Assembly (NCBI GenBank): GCA_002402465.1
Contig: DHFW01000009.1
Location: 1-64,000 of the forward strand
Length of the DNA: 64,000 nt
Reading direction: 5' to 3'
DNA from: Bacteroidales bacterium UBA4814
GTDB lineage: Bacteria; Bacteroidota; Bacteroidia; Bacteroidales; UBA7960
The notes under the pieces are model-generated. The model did not search any database, was not told the origin of the DNA, and was given only the letters and a program-made list of their open reading frames with translations. A program made the position numbers and the translations under genes. Positions 34,436 through 45,064 of the stretch are shown piece by piece; positions within the stretch are counted from its first letter, which is position 1; each line of letters begins with the position of its first letter.

Positions 34436-36565
34436 ATGCCTGAACATCTTTTTAAAAACATAGAGCTTAAGGTAGAGGGTATGAGCTGCACCAACTGTGC
34501 CCTCGGTATTAAGAAGTCGCTCGAAAAGGAAGGTTTTTCCAATGTCAATGCCGACTTTACTACTGACCGGGTGACCTTTGAACTTACCGACGACAGCCGG
34601 TTGCCCCTTGCCGTAAAGCGCATCGAGTCGCTGGGCTATTCGGTGGTTTTGCCAAAAGAGGGGGAGAAGGAGCAGAAAAAGTCAGGCCTTTCAACCATTG
34701 AGAAGAAATTCTGGTTCACCGTGATATTCACTGTGCCCCTTATTATGGCCATGTTTATTCCGGTACCCTTTTTGCATAACGACCTTTTTCAGCTGGCCCT
34801 TACCATTCCTGTTTTTTCGGTGGGTTTCTGGCATTTTGGCCGCAGTGCCTTTAACAGCCTTCGCTCCGGGGTTACCAATATGGATGTGCTGATTTTCCTG
34901 GGCAGCACTGCCGCTTTTGTTTACAGCCTCATTGGCACTATTAGCGGGCTGGGGCACGATTACATGTTCTACGAAACTTCGGCTTCAATTATCAGCATCG
35001 TGCTATTGGGCAATATGCTCGAGCATCGTTCAGTAAAAAAAACCACCAGCGCAGTGGACGATCTGGTTCGACTGCAGAAAAACGCTGCTAAACGCATTCT
35101 GAGGTCAAGCAATGGGATTGGTGAGCAAATTGAAGAAGTGGATGCTTCGCTCATTGAAACCGGTGAGCGGGTACTGGTCAACTCGGGTGACAAGATACCT
35201 GTTGATGGAGAAATTTACTGGGGCCACGGCAGCATTGACGAAGGAATGATTTCGGGCGAAAGCCTGCCCGTTGATAAAACTGCCGGCGATAAAGTGGTTG
35301 GTGGAACCATATTGGTTTCGGGCAACATAAAAGTGAAAACTACCGCCACGGGAAAGGATACCGTGCTTTCGCAAATCATTGAAATGGTGCGTAGCGCCCA
35401 GCAGGATAAACCAAAACTACAGAACCTTGCGGATAAGATCAGCGCCCTTTTTGTTCCTACCGTGGTGGTGCTGGCCCTGCTTACCATGGGGGGGTGGCTG
35501 CTGTTCAGCGACCTTCCTTTCCGCGATGCCCTTATGCGAGGGGTGGCCGTGCTGGTCATAGCCTGCCCTTGTGCACTGGGCCTGGCCATTCCTACGGCCG
35601 TGGTGGTGGGTTTGGGCCGTATGGCAAAAAGCGGCATCCTGATTAAAGGGGGCTCTTCCATCGACAAGTTTGCGGGTATCGACACCATAGTATTTGATAA
35701 AACAGGCACGCTTACCACTGGAAAATTTGAAGTGAAACGCCTGCAAACTTTTGGCATTTCCGAAAAAGAAGCGGCCTCCATTTTGTATAGTCTCGAAAAG
35801 CATTCCTCTCATCCCATTGCTATTGCGCTTGCTGATCATTTCCGCGGAAGCGGCGAGATAGCATTTGAAAGCGTAACCGAAGAGAAGGGGCTTGGGATAA
35901 AGGCTTCAGGAGCGGATGGACGCACTTTCCAGGCGGGCTCGTATTCAATTGCTGCAGCGCTTACTGCTGACGATTCCCATAATGTGTATCTGGTGGTGGA
36001 CGGCAAACTTGCGGGCTGGCTCGACATTGAGGATGAGATAAAGCCCGAGGCCGCCGAAGCCATCAGTTTTCTGAAAAGCAAAGGGGTAAAAACCGTTTTA
36101 CTAAGTGGCGACCGCCGCCAACGTTGCGAAGAAGTGGTCGAAATCCTTGGCATTGAAGAAGTTTATGCTGAGCAGTTACCCGATCAGAAACTTGAAGTAA
36201 TCAGTTCGCTTTCGCAGTCAGGACGTGTGGGCATGGTAGGCGATGGCATAAACGATGCGCCGGCTCTGGCGCGTGCTGATGTGGGCATTAGCATGAGCGA
36301 TGCCACGCAGGTGGCCGTTAAATCGGCCGAAGTGGTGCTGCTAAAGGGTAATCTTGGTTTGCTTTCAAAAGCTTTTGCCTCCACGCAAACTACACTGAAA
36401 ACCATTAAGGAGAATCTTTTTTGGGCCTTTTTCTACAACGTGGCGGCCATACCATTGGCCATGGCCGGATTTCTTACCCCCATCGTGGCTGCAGCAGCCA
36501 TGGCTGTTTCAGATATTATTGTAGTCGGAAATTCGCTTCGGCTCAAAAGAAGAAAACTTAAATAA
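34436..36565 (+). CDS. copA: P1B-type copper-exporting ATPase
   Basis: A 709-residue membrane ATPase that exports Cu(I). One N-terminal heavy-metal-associated domain with GMSCTNC (Cys18, Cys21), eight membrane helices, the transmembrane metal site CPCALG at about 377-382, ISGESLP (actuator) near 272, the phosphorylated DKTGTLT at about 421, and GDGINDAPA near 602. CPC plus single CxxC marks the Cu(I) rather than the Zn group. The start MPEHLFKN follows an AT-rich leader. No CopZ or CueR-type gene is adjacent. A bidirectional terminator separates it from the convergent rho gene. Confidence 0.95.
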   Translation: MPEHLFKNIELKVEGMSCTNCALGIKKSLEKEGFSNVNADFTTDRVTFELTDDSRLPLAVKRIESLGYSVVLPKEGEKEQKKSGLSTIEKKFWFTVIFTVPLIMAMFIPVPFLHNDLFQLALTIPVFSVGFWHFGRSAFNSLRSGVTNMDVLIFLGSTAAFVYSLIGTISGLGHDYMFYETSASIISIVLLGNMLEHRSVKKTTSAVDDLVRLQKNAAKRILRSSNGIGEQIEEVDASLIETGERVLVNSGDKIPVDGEIYWGHGSIDEGMISGESLPVDKTAGDKVVGGTILVSGNIKVKTTATGKDTVLSQIIEMVRSAQQDKPKLQNLADKISALFVPTVVVLALLTMGGWLLFSDLPFRDALMRGVAVLVIACPCALGLAIPTAVVVGLGRMAKSGILIKGGSSIDKFAGIDTIVFDKTGTLTTGKFEVKRLQTFGISEKEAASILYSLEKHSSHPIAIALADHFRGSGEIAFESVTEEKGLGIKASGADGRTFQAGSYSIAAALTADDSHNVYLVVDGKLAGWLDIEDEIKPEAAEAISFLKSKGVKTVLLSGDRRQRCEEVVEILGIEEVYAEQLPDQKLEVISSLSQSGRVGMVGDGINDAPALARADVGISMSDATQVAVKSAEVVLLKGNLGLLSKAFASTQTTLKTIKENLFWAFFYNVAAIPLAMAGFLTPIVAAAAMAVSDIIVVGNSLRLKRRKLK

Positions 36566-36566
36566 A

Positions 36567-36594
36567 AAAGCCCTAAGGAATCTCCCCGGGCTTT
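36567..36594. terminator. Bidirectional terminator between copA and rho
   Basis: AAAGCCC (36567-36573) and GGGCTTT (36588-36594) form a 7-bp stem with a 14-nt loop, with an A-run on the left side for the rho direction. Confidence 0.7.
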
Positions 36595-36616
36595 CTAAAT
36601 ATGTTATACGGTTAAA

Positions 36617-38551
<1,935 letters not shown>

Positions 38552-38891
38552 AGATTATTGTGATAAAATGATTGTTCTTTTTTGCTTTTCTTTACAAACA
38601 AATCCTTGAAAACCGGGAAAGTGATTTAGCCTGAATGCGGATCATGCACACTTAAAGCACATCAGCCGGGGCTGCAACCTGATATAAACAAAGGCTTATG
38701 GTATTATTTAAAAGAAAAATTCAGAAACGAACGAAGGAATTGAAGTGCAAATATAAATATAATTTGAATTACAAAAAAATATTACGTCTTTTAATACAGG
38801 GGAGCCTGCTATTAGTTAAAGAGGTATGTTTTTATTGTATGTAACATTTTTATACTTTTGCATAAATCTGAACCCATAAAACCCCAAAACT
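38552..38891. promoter_or_regulatory. 340-nt divergent region: long rho leader and DUF4293 promoter
   Basis: On the minus strand TATATTTG at 38755-38748, with a TTG at 38774-38772, is a plausible rho promoter, which would give a leader of about 190 nt. On the plus strand TACTTTTG at 38853-38860 is a -7 box for the DUF4293 gene. Short palindromes (CAGCC/GGCTG near 38668-38680) lie in the rho leader. Rho leaders are autoregulatory in other bacteria; here that is only a suggestion. Confidence 0.4.
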
Positions 38892-39362
38892 ATGCTTCAG
38901 CGCATTCAGTCTGTTTTTCTTACCCTGGTGTTAGTATTTGCTGTGCTTTTTGTGTTTTTGCCGCTTGGAAAGTTCGACCTTGAAGGGCTGAAAATTGCCC
39001 TGAAGGTTACAGGCCTTGAAAGTTCAGCCAATATCCCTGCAGCGTTCGGTCAGAGTTGGTATGGTTATGTGCTTTTAATTCTGGTGTTTGGTATTATGGT
39101 GCTAACCGTTTTTTCCATTTTTCAGTTTAAGCGCCGGTTGTACCAGATTCAGCTCGGGAAGTTTAATATTTTATTGCACGTTGGACTTGTGGTTGCGGCA
39201 TTCTTTTTTACAGATCAGTGGCAAGACAACCTGCCCAATCTGCCCTTTAGCTATGGGGCCGGAATAGTCCTCCCGTTGGTGGCCATGATACTGATTTTAA
39301 TGGCTAACCGGGCCATAAAAAAGGATGATGAGCTGGTGCGCTCAGCCGACCGCATTCGCTGA
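38892..39362 (+). CDS. DUF4293 family membrane protein
   Basis: A 156-residue integral membrane protein with four predicted helices. It starts MLQRIQSVFLTLV and ends DELVRSADRIR, both diagnostic of the DUF4293 family, which is confined to Bacteroidota and very often lies beside rho, as here (divergent). No function is known. It stops one base before the stop of the convergent racemase gene. Confidence 0.93.
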   Translation: MLQRIQSVFLTLVLVFAVLFVFLPLGKFDLEGLKIALKVTGLESSANIPAAFGQSWYGYVLLILVFGIMVLTVFSIFQFKRRLYQIQLGKFNILLHVGLVVAAFFFTDQWQDNLPNLPFSYGAGIVLPLVAMILILMANRAIKKDDELVRSADRIR

Positions 39363-40436
39363 TCAGTCTTCTATTTTTTTGATAATATAATCAGAGTTGA
39401 AGAGCCCCAGGGCTCCCATATACTTCAGCTTGAACTTGATAAAATCTCCAACCTTGTATTTTTTAGGATTAGTACCAAGATCAATCACCAGAATATCGGA
39501 GCTGGCGCCTGCCATTTTCAGGTTTTTGTCCTGGGGTATCAGGAAGTCGGGCGTAATGTCAAGCAAACCAATGTCGAGCAGCGCCCTGACAGAGGTCTTT
39601 CCGTAATCTTCGCTTTTAATTTCATAGGTTTCTCCGGAAGGGTTTTCATGCAGGATACCTTCGGGCACCAGGGGCTTTTCCTGCAATTCGATGATTTCGG
39701 CACGGGTGGTGATTACATCGTCTTTCATGCCCTTTATGGTTTTTCCGGTAAACAAGTTGGCTCCGAAAAACAAGGTTTCGCCAATCCTGAGGTGATTAAC
39801 CCCTGCCGGAATTTGTTTTTTGAACAGCAGGGGAATGGTGACCGATGAGCCGCCTGATATCCATTTTATTTTTTTATTAAACCTCAGTTCGATAATTTGC
39901 TTGTAGAGGCTCAACTGAACCAGCTTGTCGTGCGATGGCATTACGCCGTAAAGGCAGTTGAGGTTGGTACCCAAGCCGATGATCTCAAGGTTGGGAAGGC
40001 GAAATACTTTTTCGTAAAACTCTACCAGATTTTCGCCCAGCACGCCTTCGCGCAAGTCGCCCATCTCCACCATAATAATGGCTTTGTGCTGTCTGCCCTG
40101 CTTAACGGCTTCTTTCGATATCAGCTCGAGGGTATGGTAGTCGGTATTAAAGCTCACATCGGCATATTTTACCAGGCTGCGAATGCTTCGCCGGGGCGGG
40201 GGCTTAATATAAACCGTTTGAACATCGGGGGCAAGTTGCTTAATGTGTTTCAGGTTGCTTATGCGCGAGTCGTGCAACTCCTTTACGCCTAAATCGATAA
40301 GCTCTTTCAGGAATATCTTGTTGCCGCAAAACAGTTTCGAAACAACCCCCCATTCAATATTATTTTTTTCCAGCAGGTTTTGCAGGAAGTCAAAATTGTG
40401 CCGGAGTTTGCTTCGGCTTACAGTTATTTCTGCCAT
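39363..40436 (-). CDS. PLP-dependent alanine/ornithine racemase-like protein
   Basis: A 357-residue protein of the alanine racemase N-terminal fold (COG3457 group). The PLP lysine is in VVSKLFCGNK at about residues 31-40, where a Gly-Asn follows as in family members; KPPPRRS, GGSSVTIP and HLRIGETLFFG further on match phosphate-binding and barrel-end loops. The substrate amino acid is not fixed; relatives racemise ornithine, alanine or related amino acids. It is the last gene of an operon with a GNAT gene (12 nt gap) and a small symporter-like ORF. Confidence 0.88.
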   Translation of the reverse strand: MAEITVSRSKLRHNFDFLQNLLEKNNIEWGVVSKLFCGNKIFLKELIDLGVKELHDSRISNLKHIKQLAPDVQTVYIKPPPRRSIRSLVKYADVSFNTDYHTLELISKEAVKQGRQHKAIIMVEMGDLREGVLGENLVEFYEKVFRLPNLEIIGLGTNLNCLYGVMPSHDKLVQLSLYKQIIELRFNKKIKWISGGSSVTIPLLFKKQIPAGVNHLRIGETLFFGANLFTGKTIKGMKDDVITTRAEIIELQEKPLVPEGILHENPSGETYEIKSEDYGKTSVRALLDIGLLDITPDFLIPQDKNLKMAGASSDILVIDLGTNPKKYKVGDFIKFKLKYMGALGLFNSDYIIKKIED

Positions 40437-40448
40437 GACTTTTTTTAA

Positions 40449-40886
40449 TTAGCGCATCAGGCGCATTTCCAGGTATTTGCTGGTAAATCCTAGTTTTTCG
40501 TAAAGGAAACGGGCAGGATTTTCGGGCTCAACGTGCAGTTTTATGCTGCCTTCCGCCTGGTCGAAGGTTTTTTGCATAAGGGTTTTTCCGAGGCCTTTGC
40601 CGCGGTAGTCTTTGTGCACTGCAATATAAACCAGGATATTCTCAGGAATGTATCCGGCCATACCGGTTTTGTTCACCACAACGGCCCCGGCTACTTTATC
40701 GTTTTCTTTGGCCACCACAATAAAACCGCCAAACTTGGTTTCTTCGTCCATGGCAAAATCGATGCAGCGCATTATGGCCTCGTGCTCATCGCCAAACTGA
40801 TCCAGGTGTTCAAAAAGGAAATCAGCTACTTCTTTTTTCTGAGCATCAGAAATATTATCATTTGGGGTGTAAGTCAGGTAATTCAT
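40449..40886 (-). CDS. GNAT-family N-acetyltransferase
   Basis: A 145-residue cytoplasmic acetyltransferase with the acetyl-CoA loop VHKDYRGKGLGKTLM (Q/RxxGxG/A motif) at about residues 92-106 and a C-terminal LYEKLGFTSKYLEMRL ending as in typical members. The acceptor is unknown; adjacency to an amino-acid racemase suggests an amino acid or derivative. Operon position is between the symporter relic (7 nt upstream) and the racemase. Confidence 0.85.
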   Translation of the reverse strand: MNYLTYTPNDNISDAQKKEVADFLFEHLDQFGDEHEAIMRCIDFAMDEETKFGGFIVVAKENDKVAGAVVVNKTGMAGYIPENILVYIAVHKDYRGKGLGKTLMQKTFDQAEGSIKLHVEPENPARFLYEKLGFTSKYLEMRLMR

Positions 40887-40893
40887 AATATGG

Positions 40894-41067
40894 TTATTTT
40901 TTTAGCAAGTTAATAATTAAAAGGGGAAAGCTGTAATGCCCGCTGCCAGTAATGCTGCCTTCCGAAAAAACGCATTCAATGCCTTTATTTAGAAGGAGAT
41001 AAATCACTCCAGTTACGATTACTGCAAGCATGTAAACGAAAAAAATGAGCAGATCAATAAAATGCAT
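40894..41067 (-). pseudogene. 57-codon remnant of a sodium:solute symporter N-terminus
   Basis: The ORF from ATG 41067-41065 to TAA 40896-40894 encodes a 57-residue peptide, MHFIDLLIFFVYMLAVIVTG and onward. The first helix with its GxxYLLLNK end and the following FSEGSITGSGH resemble the start of SSS-family symporters (helix 1, then FFxGGRxxxxxxxGxS), but the ORF ends after a second half-helix. It is either a truncated relic or a small membrane protein in its own right. It lies 7 nt upstream of the GNAT gene in the same operon. Confidence 0.5.
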
Positions 41068-41214
41068 TAGATTTTTTTACAGACATTTAGATTTGCAAAG
41101 GTAAATAATATATAACAAAAAACAAATTATATGTTTTAACAAGTTGAAATACAATTGAATATATGAACTTAAAATTTAAATAATAAACAAAAAAAAGTAA
41201 AGATTTATTTGGTT

Positions 41215-41222
41215 TACTTTTG
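41215..41222 (+). promoter_or_regulatory. Candidate -7 element of the TIGR01212 radical SAM gene
   Basis: TACTTTTG, 16 nt before the TTG start at 41239. It argues against the earlier in-frame TTG at 41209. Confidence 0.45.
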
Positions 41223-41238
41223 TAAAAAAGAAGTCGTT

Positions 41239-42183
41239 TTGATCTTTCCCTGGGGGAATACAAGAAGGTTCAACTCATGGGCCGACCAATGCAAGCAGCT
41301 TTATGGAAGCCGCGTGCAGCGCGTTTCGGTCAATGCCGGTTTTACTTGCCCCAATCGCGATGGTACGGTAGGAACCGGAGGATGCACTTTTTGCAACAAC
41401 GAAGGTTTCAGCCCATCATACTGCCACCCGGAGAAACCCATTCTGCAGCAACTTGACCAGGGCATTAGCTTTCTGAAGAAGCGCTACAAGAACCCCGAAA
41501 TTTTTGTGGCCTATTTCCAGGCCTATACCAACACCCATGGTTCGCTTCAGCACCTTAAATCCATTTATGAGCAGGCCTTGTCGCATCCAGAAATTCGCGG
41601 ACTGGCCATTGGTACGCGCCCGGATTGCGTGGATGAAGAGAAACTGGATTATTTTGCCAGCCTCGACAGGGATTTTTTTATTACGGTGGAGTACGGCCTG
41701 GAATCGTGCTACAATCAAACACTCCTCAGGGTAAACCGCGGCCATACCTTCGAGCAGAGTGTAAAGGCCATTGAATTGACCGCCTCGCGGAGGTTGCATA
41801 CCGGGGTGCATATTATTTTTGGCCTGCCGGGCGAAGACCGCATTCAAATGCTCGATCAGGCCGCAATGCTTTCGAATTTACCCATCAACACCATTAAATT
41901 TCATCAGTTGCAAATCGTAAAAGGGACGCCTATGGCTCTCGAATATGCAAAGAATCCGGAGCATTTTCATCTTTTTACCCTTGAGGAATACGTGGATTTT
42001 ATCGTTTCTTTTGTGGAAAGGCTCAGGCCTGGCATCAGTATTGAGCGATTTTCGGGAGAAGTGCCTCCTGCTTTCAATGCCGGAAAAAACTGGGGAGGTA
42101 TTCGCAGCGACCAGGTGATTAATCTCATTGAAAAAAAGATGCTGGAGCGTAACACCTGGCAGGGGCGTCTGTGGGGCATGTGA
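41239..42183 (+). CDS. TIGR01212/YhcC-family radical SAM protein
   Basis: A 314-residue protein from a TTG at 41239, starting IFPWGNTRRFNSW after the initiator, as homologues do. Cluster ligands are in FTCPNRDG and GGCTFCN, which together give the family CxxxxxxxxxxxxCxxC spacing; later VEYGLES, HIIFGLPGE and FHQLQIVKGTPM are typical. The role is not settled; relatives are thought to act on RNA or in redox metabolism. No ATG lies near; the alternative TTG at 41209 lies within the promoter. Confidence 0.9.
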   Translation: MIFPWGNTRRFNSWADQCKQLYGSRVQRVSVNAGFTCPNRDGTVGTGGCTFCNNEGFSPSYCHPEKPILQQLDQGISFLKKRYKNPEIFVAYFQAYTNTHGSLQHLKSIYEQALSHPEIRGLAIGTRPDCVDEEKLDYFASLDRDFFITVEYGLESCYNQTLLRVNRGHTFEQSVKAIELTASRRLHTGVHIIFGLPGEDRIQMLDQAAMLSNLPINTIKFHQLQIVKGTPMALEYAKNPEHFHLFTLEEYVDFIVSFVERLRPGISIERFSGEVPPAFNAGKNWGGIRSDQVINLIEKKMLERNTWQGRLWGM

Positions 42184-42432
42184 ACAGTTGCTGTTGTTTT
42201 TTTGTTGCATAATTGTTGGTAGTTCAAACTCCAACATATCTCGGTTTTTGAAACCGGACAGCGAGGCTGGCTAAAAGTTTTTTATTCATCTAATTAGTTA
42301 ATTTATTTTCCTATATTTATCCCCGAAATGCTGTTTTGCCTTTCTGAATTGTTGTTTGAGCTTATTTTTGTGATCATTTGAAGGTCATAAATTATCAAGT
42401 GAAATATTCCCACCGGGAAAAACTAATAAGAT

Positions 42433-43005
42433 ATGATGAAGATTTGTGTTTTCTGCTCATCGAGCGATTATATTGACCAGCAGTATTTTGACGAGGCTCG
42501 TGCTCTGGGCAACCTGATTGCCAACAATAATTTCGATTTGATATACGGGGGCACAACTGTTGGGTTGATGGGTGAACTTGCACGTTCTGTAAAAGAAGGC
42601 AATGGGCAAATTACCGGCGTTATTCCGGAGTTGATCCATAAAAGGGGTATTGCCTTTGAAGGTGCCGACAACCTGATTGTTACACGCGATCTGCGTGAGC
42701 GAAAGGCTGCCATGGAAACGCTCTCTGATGCTTTTGTTGCCCTGCCCGGAGGATTTGGCACCCTCGAAGAGTTGGTTGAAATAATTACCCTGAAGCAGTT
42801 GCAGGTGCACCAAAAGCCTATTGTGCTTATCAATACCAACGGATTCTTCAACTCCCTGAACGCTTTTTTCGATCACGTGTACCACGAGCGCTTTGCTTCG
42901 GAACGCTTCCGCGGAATCTATTATTTTGCCAAAGATTCATTGGATGCCCTCAATTACCTTAAAAATTACCGCCCTGGAAGTGCTGGCGATAAATGGTCGG
43001 TTTAG
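42433..43005 (+). CDS. LOG-family protein (TIGR00730 Rossmann fold)
   Basis: A 190-residue protein with the LOG (cytokinin riboside 5'-monophosphate phosphoribohydrolase) signature PGGFGTLEE at about residues 98-106, and YGGTTVGLMG near residue 40. Bacterial members hydrolyse nucleoside monophosphates or make cytokinin-like bases; here the role is probably nucleotide salvage. Two ATG codons in a row allow a start at 42433 or 42436. The preceding 250 nt (42184-42432) are AT-rich without a recognisable element. Confidence 0.92.
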   Translation: MMKICVFCSSSDYIDQQYFDEARALGNLIANNNFDLIYGGTTVGLMGELARSVKEGNGQITGVIPELIHKRGIAFEGADNLIVTRDLRERKAAMETLSDAFVALPGGFGTLEELVEIITLKQLQVHQKPIVLINTNGFFNSLNAFFDHVYHERFASERFRGIYYFAKDSLDALNYLKNYRPGSAGDKWSV

Positions 43006-43050
43006 ATGGAAATCATCCCTCATTCGCGGCTAACATACTAAAAAAATATC

Positions 43051-43058
43051 TATATTTG
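43051..43058 (+). promoter_or_regulatory. Candidate -7 element of the first universal stress protein gene
   Basis: TATATTTG matches TAnnTTTG and lies about 70 nt before the ATG at 43126. No clear -33 box is seen. Confidence 0.4.
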
Positions 43059-43125
43059 TATAAGAATCCGTCTTTGCTGGTATGTGTTTTTTTGCAACCT
43101 CGCAAAGGCATTAAGCAGCGGCGCA

Positions 43126-44070
43126 ATGAGATACTCCAGAAACAAAATTCTTGTCCCAGTCGATTTTGGAGAAAAGTCAGACCAGATCATTGAGCAGTCC
43201 TATTCAGTAGCCCGGGTTTTCGATGCCGAAATTCTGCTGCTCTACGTGATTGAAGACCAGGCAGTGATAAGCAAATTCATTTCGCCCGATGAGTATCTCC
43301 ACTGGCTTAAGGGCCATGCCCAAAAGCAATTCGATCATATTGAGGATTTTGTAAATAGAATGAATACTAAAGCCACCACCCGGATCTCATACATCATCAA
43401 AAAAGGAAAGGTTTACGATCAGATTATTGAAACAGCTCTCGATCAGGATGTGATACTGATTGTGATGGGTTGCGATGCAGGCGAATCGAAGCCTATCCGC
43501 CGCTTTGTGGGCACCAACACCTTCAACGTTGTTCGCGAAGCTCATTGCCCGGTCATAACCCTGAAAGGCAACGAAATTTTTTCTGCCTTTCGCAACATCC
43601 TGCTGCCCCTCGATTTTACTGGCCAAACCAAAAAGCAGGTACAAAAAGCCATTGAGTTTGGGAAGTTTTTTGGCGCTACCATTCATCTGCTTTCCGTGGT
43701 CTCGGCCGAAAACAAGATCAAAAAACTGATGAAAAGCGTACAAATGAACCAGGTGCGCAATGCCATGGCCAGCCGCGGAATAAATTGTACCACCGAAATT
43801 ATTCAAGACAAAACTTCCAGCATCCCTGAAAGCATTTGCAAAATGGCTTCCGTTAAAGAAGCAGACATGATTATTATCATGACCCAGCAAAAGAAAAATT
43901 TTGCCCGTTTTTTTGTCGGATCAATAGCTCAGGAGGTTATTTTCAGAGCCGGTGTGCCTGTGCTGAGCATTTCGCCCAAGGCTGAGTTCAGACCGCAAGT
44001 GGTTACCTCATTTATCGATCCGCTGGGACTTATGAACCCCAGGCAGGAACGCGATCAGGACCTTGTTTAG
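43126..44070 (+). CDS. Tandem-domain universal stress protein 1
   Basis: A 314-residue protein with two UspA domains (about 1-150 and 151-300). The ATG at 43126 is used because the following KILVPVDF is the standard first strand; a GTG at 43084 would add 14 unconserved residues. Nucleotide-loop remnants are VMGCDAGESKPIRRFVGTN in the first and IMTQQKKNFARFFVGS in the second domain. The C-terminus has VTSFIDPLGL, also found in the next gene (RSFIDPMGL). Such proteins respond to starvation or stress; direct targets are unknown. The next gene begins 83 nt downstream. Confidence 0.9.
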   Translation: MRYSRNKILVPVDFGEKSDQIIEQSYSVARVFDAEILLLYVIEDQAVISKFISPDEYLHWLKGHAQKQFDHIEDFVNRMNTKATTRISYIIKKGKVYDQIIETALDQDVILIVMGCDAGESKPIRRFVGTNTFNVVREAHCPVITLKGNEIFSAFRNILLPLDFTGQTKKQVQKAIEFGKFFGATIHLLSVVSAENKIKKLMKSVQMNQVRNAMASRGINCTTEIIQDKTSSIPESICKMASVKEADMIIIMTQQKKNFARFFVGSIAQEVIFRAGVPVLSISPKAEFRPQVVTSFIDPLGLMNPRQERDQDLV

Positions 44071-44153
44071 CCGGAACTTTTTTATTTTGCATAAGAAAAA
44101 AAATCTCTTTTTTTCTTACTTTTACTCGCCTTTAAAAACTAATACTCCATTGG

Positions 44154-45050
44154 ATGGCTAAGCTATTGCGCGAAAACATACTGGTTCCCACCGACTTTAC
44201 CGAAGTGGCAAATTTTTCAATGGATCACGCCACCGAAATTGCCAAGATTTTCAACCATAAAATTGTGTTGCTTCATGTGGTTGGGAAAAAGATACTGGGC
44301 ACCCCTAAGGAAAAAGAAATAGAAGAAAAACTTAAAAACGGGGTGGCCCAAATAAAAAGCCGGGCCAAACTAAAGGTTTCTTACCTGATAGAGGAGGGGA
44401 GTATTTTTACTACCATAAGCAAGGTGGCCGACCGCATCCGGGCCGAATTTATTGTAATGGGCATCCATGGCAAAAAAGGAGTGCAGCACATTATGGGCAG
44501 TTATGCTTACAGAGTGATTTGCAGCGTGAATGTGCCCGTAATGGTAGTGAAGCATATGCACCATCACGTGGGTTATAAAAACATTGTGCTGCCCATCGAC
44601 TTTTCGCAGGAAAGCACGCAAAAGATCATAAAAGCCGTTAAGTTTTCCAATTATTTCGGGGCCAATATCAGGGTTTTTGGCTTTTTGGGAACCCGCAACA
44701 AAGCCACCATATTTAAAAACGAAGCACTGCTGAAAAAAGTTAAGGATACCTTTGACGACCTGGGCCTTAAAGTTACCACCGATCTTTGTGTTGATCCCAA
44801 TATTGACTGGCCCGAGGCACTTATGACTTTCGCCAATAAAATCGATGCCGACCTGATTATGATCGTGGCTGAGAAAGGCAGCAGCATCCCGGATATTTTT
44901 TCGCAGAACTCTACCGAACGTATCATCGACAAGGCCGATGTACCCATACTCACCGTGGTGCCTACCCCCGATGATGGCGACAGCAGCCTTGAGAAGAGCC
45001 TGGTAGTGCGCTCTTTTATCGACCCCATGGGCCTCACAGGAAAGGTTTAG
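44154..45050 (+). CDS. Tandem-domain universal stress protein 2
   Basis: A 298-residue protein with two UspA domains. The first has an intact GxxGxxxxxxxGS-type ATP motif (VMGIHGKKGVQHIMGS, about 101-116); the second is degenerate (VAEKGSSIPDIFSQNS). Strand 1 of each domain is NILVPTDF and NIVLPIDF. The C-terminal SFIDPMGL motif matches that of the upstream gene, so the two are probably an old duplication. It is convergent with aroA with a 14-nt gap. Confidence 0.9.
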   Translation: MAKLLRENILVPTDFTEVANFSMDHATEIAKIFNHKIVLLHVVGKKILGTPKEKEIEEKLKNGVAQIKSRAKLKVSYLIEEGSIFTTISKVADRIRAEFIVMGIHGKKGVQHIMGSYAYRVICSVNVPVMVVKHMHHHVGYKNIVLPIDFSQESTQKIIKAVKFSNYFGANIRVFGFLGTRNKATIFKNEALLKKVKDTFDDLGLKVTTDLCVDPNIDWPEALMTFANKIDADLIMIVAEKGSSIPDIFSQNSTERIIDKADVPILTVVPTPDDGDSSLEKSLVVRSFIDPMGLTGKV

Positions 45051-45064
45051 GCTGGCAAAGGCCT

